Below the pieces are notes generated by a model. It was given only the letters and a program-made list of their open reading frames with translations. It searched no databases and was not told where the DNA came from. From Cognataquiflexum nitidum (lineage in GTDB: Bacteria; Bacteroidota; Bacteroidia; Cytophagales; Cyclobacteriaceae), in NCBI RefSeq assembly GCF_022538055.1, contig NZ_JAKZAM010000012.1:85814-149813 (forward strand): a stretch of DNA of 64,000 nt. Reading direction: 5' to 3'. The stretch's first letter is position 1. Each line of letters begins with the position of its first letter. The position numbers were made by a program, and so were the translations under genes. This document shows, piece after piece, positions 8,877-18,305 of the stretch.

Positions 8877-10364
8877 TTAATTCTCTGCAGGAATAAGAAT
8901 AAAAGACCAGAATACACCTCCGTTGTTGGTAATATCTATTGTAATGGTCAATTCCTCCGTTTCCCCTTCTTTAACGTAATTTAGAACCTCATAAGTTACG
9001 GATTTATTTACAGTAGGCGGTCCTGAAGTATATTCCCCTCCATTGAATGCTTTTGGCAATACCAAGAAAGCTCCCGTTCCTGTTACCGTAATTTTGGACC
9101 TTGTGGACTCATTGCCTTCTGTGAATGAAAATGAATGGATTCCGGATTTCCAGGCTTCACCCGGTTTGCCTACCAAATTAGCTTCAGGCTGACATCCCTC
9201 TGTTTCGACTCCCATATAAAACTCCCCAAAAAAATCTCCCTTAGCATCATACTCAAAAACACCACCCTCATTGAAGATAAATTCATCATTGAAAAGACAG
9301 GCACGGACAGTGGACAGGTCATCTCCATTTGGATAAAACACATCACTTCCAGGGGATGGACCTACACCAAATGCCTTTGCGGCTGGTTTCAATTTCCAAG
9401 CTTTTTTACCATTCCCAATCAGGTCCTGCAATGTAAATATACCGTCATTAGGGCCTGGATCGGGATCTCCACCTCCATCACCGCCTTTGCTGTCAAATCC
9501 GGCACGGATCAACCTCATATACCAAGACAAGCCTGCATTGGCTTGGTCAATATACCTGAGAAACATTACATTTTCATTTATACTGAGAATTTGATATGTC
9601 CTGCTGCCTGCAAAGTACCCTAAAAATCCACCTGCTGAGATAGTAAGTTCAGGGAAACCATTTTCAGGTTCTACGATGGACCACGAAAGTCCTGCAGGAC
9701 CATTAAAAGGTGCACGTAAATCACCAACTCCTGAATCAACAGCTCCCGGAAAATTAGGTCTTTGAGATGCATTGATATAAACATCACCATTGGTCCTCAT
9801 ATCAAATCCAAATCCGGCCAACTTGAAGGTGTATCTATCATCGTACATGCCACCTCCTCTTTTCTCATTAGCTCCGGCTTGGTACCATTCAGGGAAATAA
9901 CCTGCCTGCACGGGATCCGGCCCCACTCCAAAATGTCCTGCAACTGCGGAATCCAACACCCATATTTTACCATCTACTGCTGATGCTCCGCCAGTAAGGA
10001 AATTATAAAGAGGCTTATCCAATAATACAGGATCAGTCTCTTCTATTACAACAGTTCTTGTGGAAGAAATATTCCCCCCTGCATTGAATATGGTGAGTTT
10101 TACGGTATAGGTACCTTTCAAAGGATAGGTGGCGGTGACTGTTTTACCGGTTCCGGTTGACCCATTTCCCAAATCCCAATTCATAATAAAGAACTCTGAA
10201 TTGGCGGTAAAATTGATAATGTTATCGCTTTCAGCACTTGCTTCAAAAGTAAAGGCCGCATCTTCTTCTGTGGGTGGCAAGGCATCCAAAGAATACTCTT
10301 CAATACATGCCCCTAATATGATCAGAGGCAATAATAAAATGAGGTAATTTAAATATTTTTTCAT
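8877..10364 (-). CDS. PKD-domain surface lipoprotein, probable glycan-binding protein of the locus
   Basis: 495 aa lipoprotein (signal peptide ending in LIILGAC, Cys20). Residues about 38-108 form a PKD domain (TFEASAESDNIINFTAN, WDLGNGSTGTGKTVTATYP, KGTYTVKLTI). The rest is two related beta-rich segments: GKIWVLDSAVAGHFGVGPDP near residue 130 is echoed by KKAWKLKPAAKAFGVGPSPG near 320, suggesting an internal duplication of a carbohydrate-binding module. Position between susD and the GH16 gene is that of SusE/F-type surface glycan-binding proteins, which hold polysaccharide for SusCD and the hydrolase. No catalytic motif was seen. Binding specificity is unknown; beta-glucan is inferred from the neighbour. 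Confidence 0.75.
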   Translation of the reverse strand: MKKYLNYLILLLPLIILGACIEEYSLDALPPTEEDAAFTFEASAESDNIINFTANSEFFIMNWDLGNGSTGTGKTVTATYPLKGTYTVKLTIFNAGGNISSTRTVVIEETDPVLLDKPLYNFLTGGASAVDGKIWVLDSAVAGHFGVGPDPVQAGYFPEWYQAGANEKRGGGMYDDRYTFKLAGFGFDMRTNGDVYINASQRPNFPGAVDSGVGDLRAPFNGPAGLSWSIVEPENGFPELTISAGGFLGYFAGSRTYQILSINENVMFLRYIDQANAGLSWYMRLIRAGFDSKGGDGGGDPDPGPNDGIFTLQDLIGNGKKAWKLKPAAKAFGVGPSPGSDVFYPNGDDLSTVRACLFNDEFIFNEGGVFEYDAKGDFFGEFYMGVETEGCQPEANLVGKPGEAWKSGIHSFSFTEGNESTRSKITVTGTGAFLVLPKAFNGGEYTSGPPTVNKSVTYEVLNYVKEGETEELTITIDITNNGGVFWSFILIPAEN

Positions 10365-10377
10365 GTTCGGTTAAGTT

Positions 10378-11847
10378 TTAGTATCCTGGGTTCTGTTTCC
10401 ATTTGCCACCTGCTAAGTCAATCTCTACTTGTGGAATAGGAAACAATTCATGCTTTCCAACCACAAATCCCTGAATTTCCTGGGCTGCTTTTCCTGTCCT
10501 TACCAAGTCAAAAAACCTATACCCTTCTCCGGAAAGTTCCAACCTTCTTTCATTGAGTATATCTTCCAAAAGCTGTGCTCCTGAACTTGTGATCGCCGGC
10601 ATATTTACCCTAGCCCTTACTTTATTCAGTTCAGCTCTTGCCCTTGCATTGTCTCCTGTTCTTTGAAAAGCCTCAGCAGCCATCAATAAAACATCCGCAT
10701 ACCTTATCACGCGGTAATTTAGAGGACTGGTGAGGTCATCATCCGGAAGACCTCTTTCATCAAGCCGTTTGATGTACTTATTGTTATAATATCCTGTGTG
10801 CCCGCCACCACCGATGGCATAGGTAATGTCATCAGAATTTGGCTGGGAGGCAATAAAAGCTTCAATATCCAATAAGGTAGCAGCCCTTCTGGGATCGTTG
10901 TCAGCAAAGGCATCGTATAAATCCTGAGTGGGAAGATTATAGCTATTCCCATCTCCATATAGCGGCCCGTTGTATTGCCTGATTCCATTAAATCCCACAG
11001 CGGCATTGCCCTCAAGGCAAACAAGACATCCATAGCTCCCACCTTCCAATCCTGTATATTGGATAGTAAAGACATCTTCATTGATGTTTTCATTGACTAA
11101 GAGAAACAACCTGCTATAATCGTTGAAAAGTCCGTAACCCGCCTGATTGGTTGTAATCAAATCCCCCAAAACCGTAGCGGCTTGAGTAAACTTTCCTTGA
11201 TATAACAAAACCTTACCCATCAAGGCCATCGCTGCACCTTTGGTAATCCTTCCGATAGTTGGATTGGTCCATTGAAGGGTATTGATAGATACCTGAAGGT
11301 CCTTTTCAATCTGCTCGTAAACCTGTGCTTTTGGAGTACGATCTGTATTTGGAATTTCATTGATAGACAACCTTTTGTCTACAATCAGAGGTACGTCACC
11401 AAAAAAGCTCACCAACACTAAGTAGTAATAAGCTCTCAAAAATGAAGCTTCAGCCAAAATCTGATCCTTACCGTCAAAGTCAATTTTGTCCTTGTTTTCA
11501 AAAATGTAATTGGTTCTTGCTATGCCTGCATAATTGAAACGCATGATATCCCTTAGTTCAGCATTAACACCACCATGGGTCATCGTTTCGATTTCGTGCA
11601 GACCACGCGAGTCATTCACACTTTCCCCACCTGCAATGGAATTATCAGAGGCGATTTCTCCTATCCATTGGATAAGGTAAGAAGATTGCATCAAGTCATA
11701 GGCACCTGTCAAAGCCCTGTTGAAGTCCTCAGGAGTATTGAAGAAGTTCTCCGCATCCTGGGTATATTCAGGCGCTATGTCCAAAAGCTGGTCACATGAA
11801 AAAAACATGCTTATGCCTACCAAAATCAATATAAATTTCTTTTTCAT
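10378..11847 (-). CDS. SusD/RagB-family nutrient-binding lipoprotein
   Basis: Outer-membrane lipoprotein that captures oligosaccharide and closes the SusC transporter like a lid. 489 aa from ATG 11847; a TTG 9 bases upstream also opens the frame but overlaps susC less plausibly. The lipobox is SMFFSC (Cys18). The N-terminal SusD-like region has YTQDAENFFNTPEDFNRALTG and TPR-like helices (LAEASFLRAYYYLVL). The C-terminal RagB part has YRVIRYADVLLMAAEA, NKVRARV, LNERRLELSGEG and the closing PIPQVEID...WKQNPGY. It follows susC with 5 bp between stop and start. Confidence 0.93.
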   Translation of the reverse strand: MKKKFILILVGISMFFSCDQLLDIAPEYTQDAENFFNTPEDFNRALTGAYDLMQSSYLIQWIGEIASDNSIAGGESVNDSRGLHEIETMTHGGVNAELRDIMRFNYAGIARTNYIFENKDKIDFDGKDQILAEASFLRAYYYLVLVSFFGDVPLIVDKRLSINEIPNTDRTPKAQVYEQIEKDLQVSINTLQWTNPTIGRITKGAAMALMGKVLLYQGKFTQAATVLGDLITTNQAGYGLFNDYSRLFLLVNENINEDVFTIQYTGLEGGSYGCLVCLEGNAAVGFNGIRQYNGPLYGDGNSYNLPTQDLYDAFADNDPRRAATLLDIEAFIASQPNSDDITYAIGGGGHTGYYNNKYIKRLDERGLPDDDLTSPLNYRVIRYADVLLMAAEAFQRTGDNARARAELNKVRARVNMPAITSSGAQLLEDILNERRLELSGEGYRFFDLVRTGKAAQEIQGFVVGKHELFPIPQVEIDLAGGKWKQNPGY

Positions 11848-11852
11848 GTCAA

Positions 11853-14800
11853 TCAAAATTTAATGTTAATACCTCCCATGATTGTTTTGGCCTGAGGATA
11901 AATACCACCGTCAACTCCTGCAAAAAGAGGATTGCCAGAACCTACGTCGGGATCGAAACCCATGTAGCGGGTCAATGTCACAAGGTTATTTGCCGCAATA
12001 TAAAATCTCAATGAGCTGAGGCCTATTTTACCTGTGATGTCAGCAGGAAGAGTATAACCCAACTGTACATTTCTCAGCCTTAAGTAAGACCCATCTTCTA
12101 CATAAAAATCGGAAAAAACAGTATTCCTAGTAGCACCGGTGGTCAATCTAGGAACTTCATTTGAGGTTCCCGGTCCTGTCCATCTGTTGATATTATATGC
12201 CAACTGATTGGCAAAAGGCTGTTGCCTTTCGTAATTCCTGATGATTTCCTGGCCCAAGGCAGCGAATATATTTGCTGAAATATCAAAACCTTTGAAATCC
12301 AAACCGAAATTAAAGCCCATGATGACATCAGGAATCGGCGAACCTACAAATGTCCTGTCGGAATCATCCCCGAAGTTGATCTGACCATCACCGTTTTGAT
12401 CAACAAATCTCAGGTCTCCGGGCTGTGCACCTTGCTGAACTACCGGACTAGAAGCGATTTCTTCTGCTGTCTGGAAGAGCCCATTAGTCTGATATCCGAT
12501 AAAATATCCGATAGGAAAGCCTTTCTGAAATCTTGTGGCCACGTTGCCTCCTACGCTAAATCCTGCACCCGGAATGAAGTCAAATCCTTCAGGAACTTTG
12601 GTCACTTCATTGTGAAGAAATGTGACGTTATAATCCATCCTGAAATTGACTCCAGTCGGACGGCTTGACCCATATGCCATTTCCAATTCCAATCCTCTGT
12701 TTAATACGTCACCGGCATTGATGATCGGTGGTGCACCTCCAGGACCATATGATCCTATAAGTGAGGAAACTTCAGGTTGGAAAAGCAGGTCTCTTGTATT
12801 TTTGATAAAATAATTGGTCGTAAAATCAAAATTTCTGAGGAATGTAAAATCTAAACCGATGTTGGTCTGATAGGTGGTTTCCCACTTCAAGTCAGGATTG
12901 CTTGTCGTGCCGATAGCTGCACCGTTTTGCAATGAATTATTGAATACATAAGTAGCTTCTCCATTGAGTAGACCCCTGTATCTAAATAGTCCGATTTGGT
13001 CATTTCCCGAAATACCAAAGCTGGCCCTAAATTTCATAAAATCTATCACCTTTGAACTGAAGAAAGACTCCTCAGAAAGTACCCAAGCACCGGAAAATGA
13101 GGGGAAGTAGCCAAACCGGTTGTTTTCACCAAAATTGGTAGACCCATCTCTCCTAATGATAGCTGAGAAGATATACCGCTGCTCGTAGTCATACTCTCCT
13201 CTCAAAAAGACTGAAGTAAGCCTCTGCCTTCCTTGAAATGAACCTACATTGTTGAGGTATCCTCCCTGTGCTTGATTTGCCGAAATGTCGGCAAATTCCA
13301 AAGAGTTGTTTGGAATATTAAAACCAATACCATTAAGGCCCAGACTTCTGTTTCCAAGATAAGAAACACCTGCAGTGCTCCTAATCCTATGCACATTGTC
13401 AAAAGTCCGATTATAGTTTAGGAACGCCTCAAAGTTGTAATCCAAAAATGTATTTCTTGACTCAAACACATTAGCACCCCTTTCGACTGCAATGTTCCCG
13501 ATGTTTACTATTACAGGATCGAGGTTTGCATTTGCAGCGGAGTTGGCAAACTTCCCTGTACCGTACCAAACTAAGGGATTGAAAGCTTTGAAGTCGACCA
13601 TGGCAAAATTATATCCTGCCCTACCAACTAAAGTAAAATGGTCATCTATTTCATATGATATTTCTTCCTTGCCAACGAGTTTGTTAACCCAAGAGTCGTT
13701 ATATGTATTCTGCAATTGTGCCAATGGATTGATGATGTCCGCGACATTGTCAAGGTAGGAAAACCTCCCGTTTGTAAAAACAGGCTCTGTAGGATAGGCA
13801 TTCACTGTATTGTAAAGTACCGACCCGATTCCTCCCTGAGCAATTCCATTGCTGTATTCATGCGTATAAAGCAATACATTGGTAAGTTTTACCCTTGGAG
13901 CCAATTCAGTTATAAAGTTTAGTCTAGCATTATATCTTTGAAAATTGGCTTTTGGACCTCCCACTATACCTTGCTGGGAAAAATATGAACCTCCGATAGA
14001 GTAGGAAGATTTGGCAGAACCTCCGGTTACGGTCAGGTTATAATCTTGAATAGGTGCATTTTCAAAAATTTCGTTCTGCCAGTTGGTACCTTCTCCCAAA
14101 CTAGTGTTGTTGAAAGGTATTGCTTGACCACCTGCTGCAAAAGCTTCATTCTTAAGAATTGCATATTCTCTCGCATTCAGAAGGTCAAGTTTCCTTGCTG
14201 TCTGCTGAACTCCATAAAAAGCGGAAAAATCCAATGAGGCTTTGGTGTTGACAGATCCTTTTTTGGTTTCAATCAGAACCACTCCATTGGCTGCCCTTAC
14301 ACCATAAATACCTGCTGTTCCATCTTTCAATACGTTTATGGATTCGATATCATCAGGATTGAGGGCATTAAGACCGGCTGCATCATAGATAACTCCATCC
14401 ACCAAAATGAGAGGATTGTTGTTACCAAAAGTTCCAATTCCCCTTATCCTGATGTTGGAAGATCCACCCGGCGCGCCAGAGTTGGTAGAAATACTCACAC
14501 CTGCCAATTGACCCTGCAGTGCCTGATCTACCCGAGGCATGTTCATTTTAGCAATTTCTTCTCCTTTTACAGAAGATACGGCCCCTGTGAGTTCCTTTTT
14601 GGTAGCTGTACCATAACCTACTACAATTACCTCATTTAGGGAACTGATTTCAAATGGCATAGTAACTTCGACCTGAAGACTGGAATTTACCTTTACCAAT
14701 TGTGTTTTGAAGCCTATAAAGCTCAATTTGAGCTCATCGCCTTCTTTACCCTCTAAGGTAAAATTACCATCCATGTCTGATATGGTTCCGAGGAGAGTGC

Positions 14801-14939
14801 CTACTTTCAAAATATTGACTCCGGGGAGTGTTTCTCCTTTTTCATCAACGACTTTGCCTTTGATCATCCCTGTCTGTCCAATGGCACAAAAATGGATAAT
14901 CATGGCAAAACTCAACCATAAAATTTTTTTCATAAACAT
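11853..14939 (-). CDS. SusC/RagA-family TonB-linked outer-membrane transporter
   Basis: 1028 aa TonB-dependent transporter importing oligosaccharides across the outer membrane with the adjacent SusD. Signal peptide (residues 1-21), CarboxypepD_reg-like domain (about 25-100, IKGKVVDEKGETLPGVNI), a TonB-box-like EVIVVGYGT near 113, plug domain (about 120-225, with SNIRIRGIGTFGNNNPLILVDG and INVLKDGTAGIYGVRAANGV), then a 22-strand-type barrel ending in an aromatic residue (INIKF). ATG 14939 or 14933 can start it. It is first in the four-gene operon and divergent from the LuxR-type regulator, with a promoter-like pair and 11-mer repeats between them. Confidence 0.95.
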   Translation of the reverse strand: MFMKKILWLSFAMIIHFCAIGQTGMIKGKVVDEKGETLPGVNILKVGTLLGTISDMDGNFTLEGKEGDELKLSFIGFKTQLVKVNSSLQVEVTMPFEISSLNEVIVVGYGTATKKELTGAVSSVKGEEIAKMNMPRVDQALQGQLAGVSISTNSGAPGGSSNIRIRGIGTFGNNNPLILVDGVIYDAAGLNALNPDDIESINVLKDGTAGIYGVRAANGVVLIETKKGSVNTKASLDFSAFYGVQQTARKLDLLNAREYAILKNEAFAAGGQAIPFNNTSLGEGTNWQNEIFENAPIQDYNLTVTGGSAKSSYSIGGSYFSQQGIVGGPKANFQRYNARLNFITELAPRVKLTNVLLYTHEYSNGIAQGGIGSVLYNTVNAYPTEPVFTNGRFSYLDNVADIINPLAQLQNTYNDSWVNKLVGKEEISYEIDDHFTLVGRAGYNFAMVDFKAFNPLVWYGTGKFANSAANANLDPVIVNIGNIAVERGANVFESRNTFLDYNFEAFLNYNRTFDNVHRIRSTAGVSYLGNRSLGLNGIGFNIPNNSLEFADISANQAQGGYLNNVGSFQGRQRLTSVFLRGEYDYEQRYIFSAIIRRDGSTNFGENNRFGYFPSFSGAWVLSEESFFSSKVIDFMKFRASFGISGNDQIGLFRYRGLLNGEATYVFNNSLQNGAAIGTTSNPDLKWETTYQTNIGLDFTFLRNFDFTTNYFIKNTRDLLFQPEVSSLIGSYGPGGAPPIINAGDVLNRGLELEMAYGSSRPTGVNFRMDYNVTFLHNEVTKVPEGFDFIPGAGFSVGGNVATRFQKGFPIGYFIGYQTNGLFQTAEEIASSPVVQQGAQPGDLRFVDQNGDGQINFGDDSDRTFVGSPIPDVIMGFNFGLDFKGFDISANIFAALGQEIIRNYERQQPFANQLAYNINRWTGPGTSNEVPRLTTGATRNTVFSDFYVEDGSYLRLRNVQLGYTLPADITGKIGLSSLRFYIAANNLVTLTRYMGFDPDVGSGNPLFAGVDGGIYPQAKTIMGGINIKF

Positions 14940-14965
14940 ACTTTGGATTTAATTGTCAACTATTC

Positions 14966-14996
14966 CAAATCACGTCATAATTAAAAGAGCTACAAA
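14966..14996 (-). promoter_or_regulatory. Candidate promoter of the susC operon
   Basis: On the minus strand a TTTG (14993-14996) is separated by 19 bp from GTGATTTG (14966-14973), a partial match to the Bacteroidota pair TTTG...TAnnTTTG. It lies 27 bp from the susC ATG and just downstream of the 11-mer direct repeats, a layout expected for an activated promoter. Confidence 0.35.
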
Positions 14997-15003
14997 AAAA
15001 TAC

Positions 15004-15044
15004 ACTACATCAATACTACATCAACACTACTTCACCTACTTCAC
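15004..15044. repeat. Tandem 11-mer direct repeats upstream of susC
   Basis: Three complete and one partial copies in exact register: ACTACATCAAT, ACTACATCAAC, ACTACTTCACC and TACTTCAC. The 11-bp period puts each copy on the same DNA face. They lie 65-105 bp upstream of susC, just beyond the candidate -33 element, and may bind the divergent regulator. A non-regulatory origin is possible, since similar G-poor tandem tracts precede hutU and smpB. Confidence 0.6.
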
Positions 15045-15100
15045 AAAAACTCAACGGAATAAGAAAAAATGTAGAATTAAAGCCAATGAATTAAGGTTTG

Positions 15101-15114
15101 TGGTCTAAAGACCA
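15101..15114. promoter_or_regulatory. Inverted repeat in the susC/regulator intergenic region
   Basis: TGGTCT-AA-AGACCA, a perfect 6-bp inverted repeat 71 bp upstream of the regulator's likely ATG. It could be a binding site for the regulator or another factor; function is not shown. Confidence 0.3.
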
Positions 15115-15184
15115 ACTCACCAAAGTAAAAAAAAATATACATCAAAGAGAAAATTCATATCTTGGAATTGACAATACCCAAAAT

Positions 15185-18067
15185 ATGAAATACGCTTTTC
15201 TAATATCAATCCTGAGCATGATTGCTTTGGATATTCATGGACAGATTCCCGGACTGCCGATTTCAAAATTTTATTCCAGCAAGGAGTATCAGGGAGGGAT
15301 CCAGAACTTTGCCATTTCTCAAAGTGAATCAGGTTTAATTTATGTTGCCAATAATTTTGGTCTTTTGGAATATGATGGTACCACCTGGAGAAGATTCTCC
15401 CTTCCGAACAGTACGAAAATAAGAGATGTTTCCATAAATGAGAATGGGAATATCTATGTGGCCGGTCAGGGAGAATTTGGTTATTTCCAAACAGACGCAC
15501 TGGGATTTCTGAAGTACCATTCTTTATTGAACTTACTGCCTGACGCCTACAAAAATCTAGAGGAAATTTGGAAAATATTTTTCCTTCACGACAAAATTAT
15601 TTTCTGCACATTTCAAGAGGTATTTACTTTCTCCGACAGCCATGAGTTGATTTCTATAATCGAAAACAAACCGGAATTTGAGAGTTTTCACCTTTCCAAT
15701 AACAGGGTTTTTGCCAATAAAATCCAAAACGGACTCCATATTCTCGAAAACGGAAAGTTTTATGCTGAGGACTTCGGCGATACTTTCAAAGAAAAACTGG
15801 TCACGGGAATAATTTCTCAGGGAAACAGCCAAAAGCTTGTTTTTACCCGAGACCATGGAATATATTCCTCCAGCCCGGCAGGTGTTGTCAAATGGGAAAA
15901 TGAAGTTCCTTCAACCTCAAAAATAAACGAGGCTATCAGGCTCAAAAACGGAAACCTTGCAATAGGTACACAAAGCAACGGCCTATTTGTCCTCAATGAT
16001 TCAGGAAACATTATCCTACATATGGACAAGGAAAATGGACTCCAAAACAATTCAGTCATTTCCCTTTTTGAAGACATTTCGGGAAACCTTTGGATAGGAC
16101 ATAATAATGGAATTACATTATTAGAACTTAGCCTTCCATTTAGGCTGATCGATCAGTATGCAGGACTACCTGGGACAGGATATAATGCCATAAACCATAA
16201 AGGATCCATTTATTACGGAACCAACAATGGCCTTTCTGTACAGAAATTTGAAAAGGAAAAACCACTTCCTATTGAAGCTATCTCTGGTTCCTCAGGACAA
16301 GTGTACCGTATAAGCGAAATCCAGGACAAATTACTGATGGCACATAATGACGGGGCATTTACAATCAAAGATTATAGAGCAATTCCTGCAGGTGGATTTG
16401 GTGGTGTCTGGAATTTCCAATCGTTGAAAGACCGTCCAGATCTCGTTATTGCGGGGAGTTACAATGGCTTGTTACTTTACGGGTTTGAAAGAGAGCAGCT
16501 GAAATTTTTGAGAAAGCTAAAAGGATTTGACGAATCCTCGCGGATCTTGGAGCAGGATATGGATGGTACCATATGGATGACTCATGGGTACAAAGGTGTA
16601 TACCGACTTCGCCCTAATAAGGAATTGGATTCTCTCGATGTGAAGTATTATGGAACGGAATCCGGCTTACCGACAAGTCTCCTGATATCAGTTTGGAAAA
16701 TCAACAACCGACTGATTTTCTCCACAGAATATGGGATTTATAGCTACAATGCCCAAGAGGATAAATTTGAAAAAGACCAGTTTTTTGCCAAATACTTTGA
16801 TTACGATTTCTTGGCTACAAGCATGGTAGAAGATCCTTTGGGAAATATATTTTTTATAGGTGACAAAGAAGTCGGAGTTTTAGAGAAGCAGATCAATGGA
16901 TCTTATGTCAAAAACCACCAAATCTTCAACAAGATCATCCCATTTCTAAACGATGACCTACAAAACATATCATTAATCAGATCCAACGAAGTGCTTTTCG
17001 CTGCCAATGACGGTTTCATTTGGTACAAATTGGAAAATAAAACACCCTCGACACCTTCATTTCCTGCTATCATCAGGGCAGTCTACCTTACCGGTCAATC
17101 GGATTCCCTGGTTTTTCACGGCAACTACCAGCCATTGGATACCGAATTTGCCGGAAAAGAGGAAAGTACCTACCCTGCCTTTGCCTATGATGCGGCCAAT
17201 GTCAGGTTTGAATTCAGTAATCCCATCCCAAACAATGAAAACTCCACCCAATTTCAGTTTTGGCTGGAGGGGTTTGAAGAAGAATTTGGAGAATGGACCT
17301 ATAAAAGAGACAAAGCCTACACCAACCTGCGTGAGGGAAAATACACCTTCCATGTCAGAAGCAAAAACATCTATGGACAAATTAGTGATGCCAACACCTA
17401 TTCTTTTAAAGTCTCCCCTCCTTGGTATAGATCTGCATTGGCCTTCCTGATTTATTTCATGTTGTCAATGGCCACTGCTTACGCTATTTTCAGACTTGTC
17501 GAAAAAAGATACCACAAAAAAACCATAAGAATTACGGATTCCCAGAGGAAAGCCCTCATCCAAAAAGAAACTGCCCTTAAAAATTCACAAGAAGAAATAG
17601 AGAAGTTAAGGAATGAAAAACTTGAGTCTGAAATACAGGCCAAAGACAAAGAACTGGCTTCAGCAACAATGCATCTGATCAATAAAAATGGATTTATTGA
17701 CCAAACAAAAACCCACCTTAACTCCATCATCAAGAAAAGTAAAAATCAGGAAGTCAAAAGCGAGATTGAAAAAGTCATCCTCAGCATTGATAAAAATATA
17801 GCCGGAGACAAGGATTGGGAGCAATTTGAAATCCACTTCGATCAGGTCCATGGAGATTTTATGACCCGTTTCAAAAAACAATACCCCGACCTCAGCCCGC
17901 AGGAAATCAAACTTAGCGCTTACCTGAGGATGAATCTATCTTCCAAAGAAATCGCCTACCTGATGAACATCTCTACCCGGGGCATTGAAATCGCAAGGTA
18001 CCGACTCCGCAAAAAAATGCAGCTCGAAAGGACAGCTAACCTGCAGGAGTTTATATTAAAGTTTTGA
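15185..18067 (+). CDS. Membrane-spanning regulator: Reg_prop propeller, Y_Y_Y, TM helix, coiled coil, LuxR-type HTH
   Basis: 960 aa one-protein transmembrane sensor-regulator, likely controlling the divergent polysaccharide operon. From ATG 15185 there is a signal peptide (MKYAFLISILSMIALDIHG), then a periplasmic ligand-sensor region of repeated propeller strands (about 30-640; for example IYVANNFGLLEYDGTTWR, ISGNLWIGHNNGI), a Y_Y_Y domain at about 685-770 (FQFWLEGFEEEFGEWTYK, REGKYTFHVRSKN), one TM helix (ALAFLIYFMLSMATAYAIF), a coiled coil, and a C-terminal HTH (LSPQEIKLSAYLRMNLSSKE). It resembles hybrid two-component systems in its sensor but has no kinase or receiver, so signalling must pass mechanically through the coiled coil. 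A TTG further upstream (15098) would spoil the signal peptide. Target is inferred from position. Confidence 0.87.
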   Translation: MKYAFLISILSMIALDIHGQIPGLPISKFYSSKEYQGGIQNFAISQSESGLIYVANNFGLLEYDGTTWRRFSLPNSTKIRDVSINENGNIYVAGQGEFGYFQTDALGFLKYHSLLNLLPDAYKNLEEIWKIFFLHDKIIFCTFQEVFTFSDSHELISIIENKPEFESFHLSNNRVFANKIQNGLHILENGKFYAEDFGDTFKEKLVTGIISQGNSQKLVFTRDHGIYSSSPAGVVKWENEVPSTSKINEAIRLKNGNLAIGTQSNGLFVLNDSGNIILHMDKENGLQNNSVISLFEDISGNLWIGHNNGITLLELSLPFRLIDQYAGLPGTGYNAINHKGSIYYGTNNGLSVQKFEKEKPLPIEAISGSSGQVYRISEIQDKLLMAHNDGAFTIKDYRAIPAGGFGGVWNFQSLKDRPDLVIAGSYNGLLLYGFEREQLKFLRKLKGFDESSRILEQDMDGTIWMTHGYKGVYRLRPNKELDSLDVKYYGTESGLPTSLLISVWKINNRLIFSTEYGIYSYNAQEDKFEKDQFFAKYFDYDFLATSMVEDPLGNIFFIGDKEVGVLEKQINGSYVKNHQIFNKIIPFLNDDLQNISLIRSNEVLFAANDGFIWYKLENKTPSTPSFPAIIRAVYLTGQSDSLVFHGNYQPLDTEFAGKEESTYPAFAYDAANVRFEFSNPIPNNENSTQFQFWLEGFEEEFGEWTYKRDKAYTNLREGKYTFHVRSKNIYGQISDANTYSFKVSPPWYRSALAFLIYFMLSMATAYAIFRLVEKRYHKKTIRITDSQRKALIQKETALKNSQEEIEKLRNEKLESEIQAKDKELASATMHLINKNGFIDQTKTHLNSIIKKSKNQEVKSEIEKVILSIDKNIAGDKDWEQFEIHFDQVHGDFMTRFKKQYPDLSPQEIKLSAYLRMNLSSKEIAYLMNISTRGIEIARYRLRKKMQLERTANLQEFILKF

Positions 18068-18086
18068 TTTGAGATTTGAGATTTGA
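18066..18086. repeat. Heptamer tandem repeat (GATTTGA)3
   Basis: Three exact GATTTGA copies begin inside the regulator's stop codon and continue for 21 bp, followed by a related GACAAAA. Part of a 7-bp repeat style also seen at 19251 and 53244. Confidence 0.7.
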
Positions 18087-18097
18087 GACAAAAAAAA

Positions 18098-18127
18098 CCT
18101 GCTCCGGTTTTCAGAGCAGGGTTTTAT
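18098..18127. terminator. Terminator after the regulator gene
   Basis: CCTGCTC...GAGCAGG stem (7 bp, loop of 9) preceded by A8 and followed by GTTTTATT. It can act in both directions between the regulator and the convergent XRE gene. Confidence 0.65.
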
Positions 18128-18305
18128 TAAAGGGAATATTTATTAAGAATTGATCATTCTGAATTCTAAGGCCTGTTCTCCACACTTTAAATTTTGCTGA
18201 TTTTATCAATATTATGGATGAAAACTAGGAAGAGGTTGCTGTTGACTGTCGTCCGTAGTCTGTTGACAACAATAACCAATAACCCAATAACCTATTCCCC
18301 ACCTT

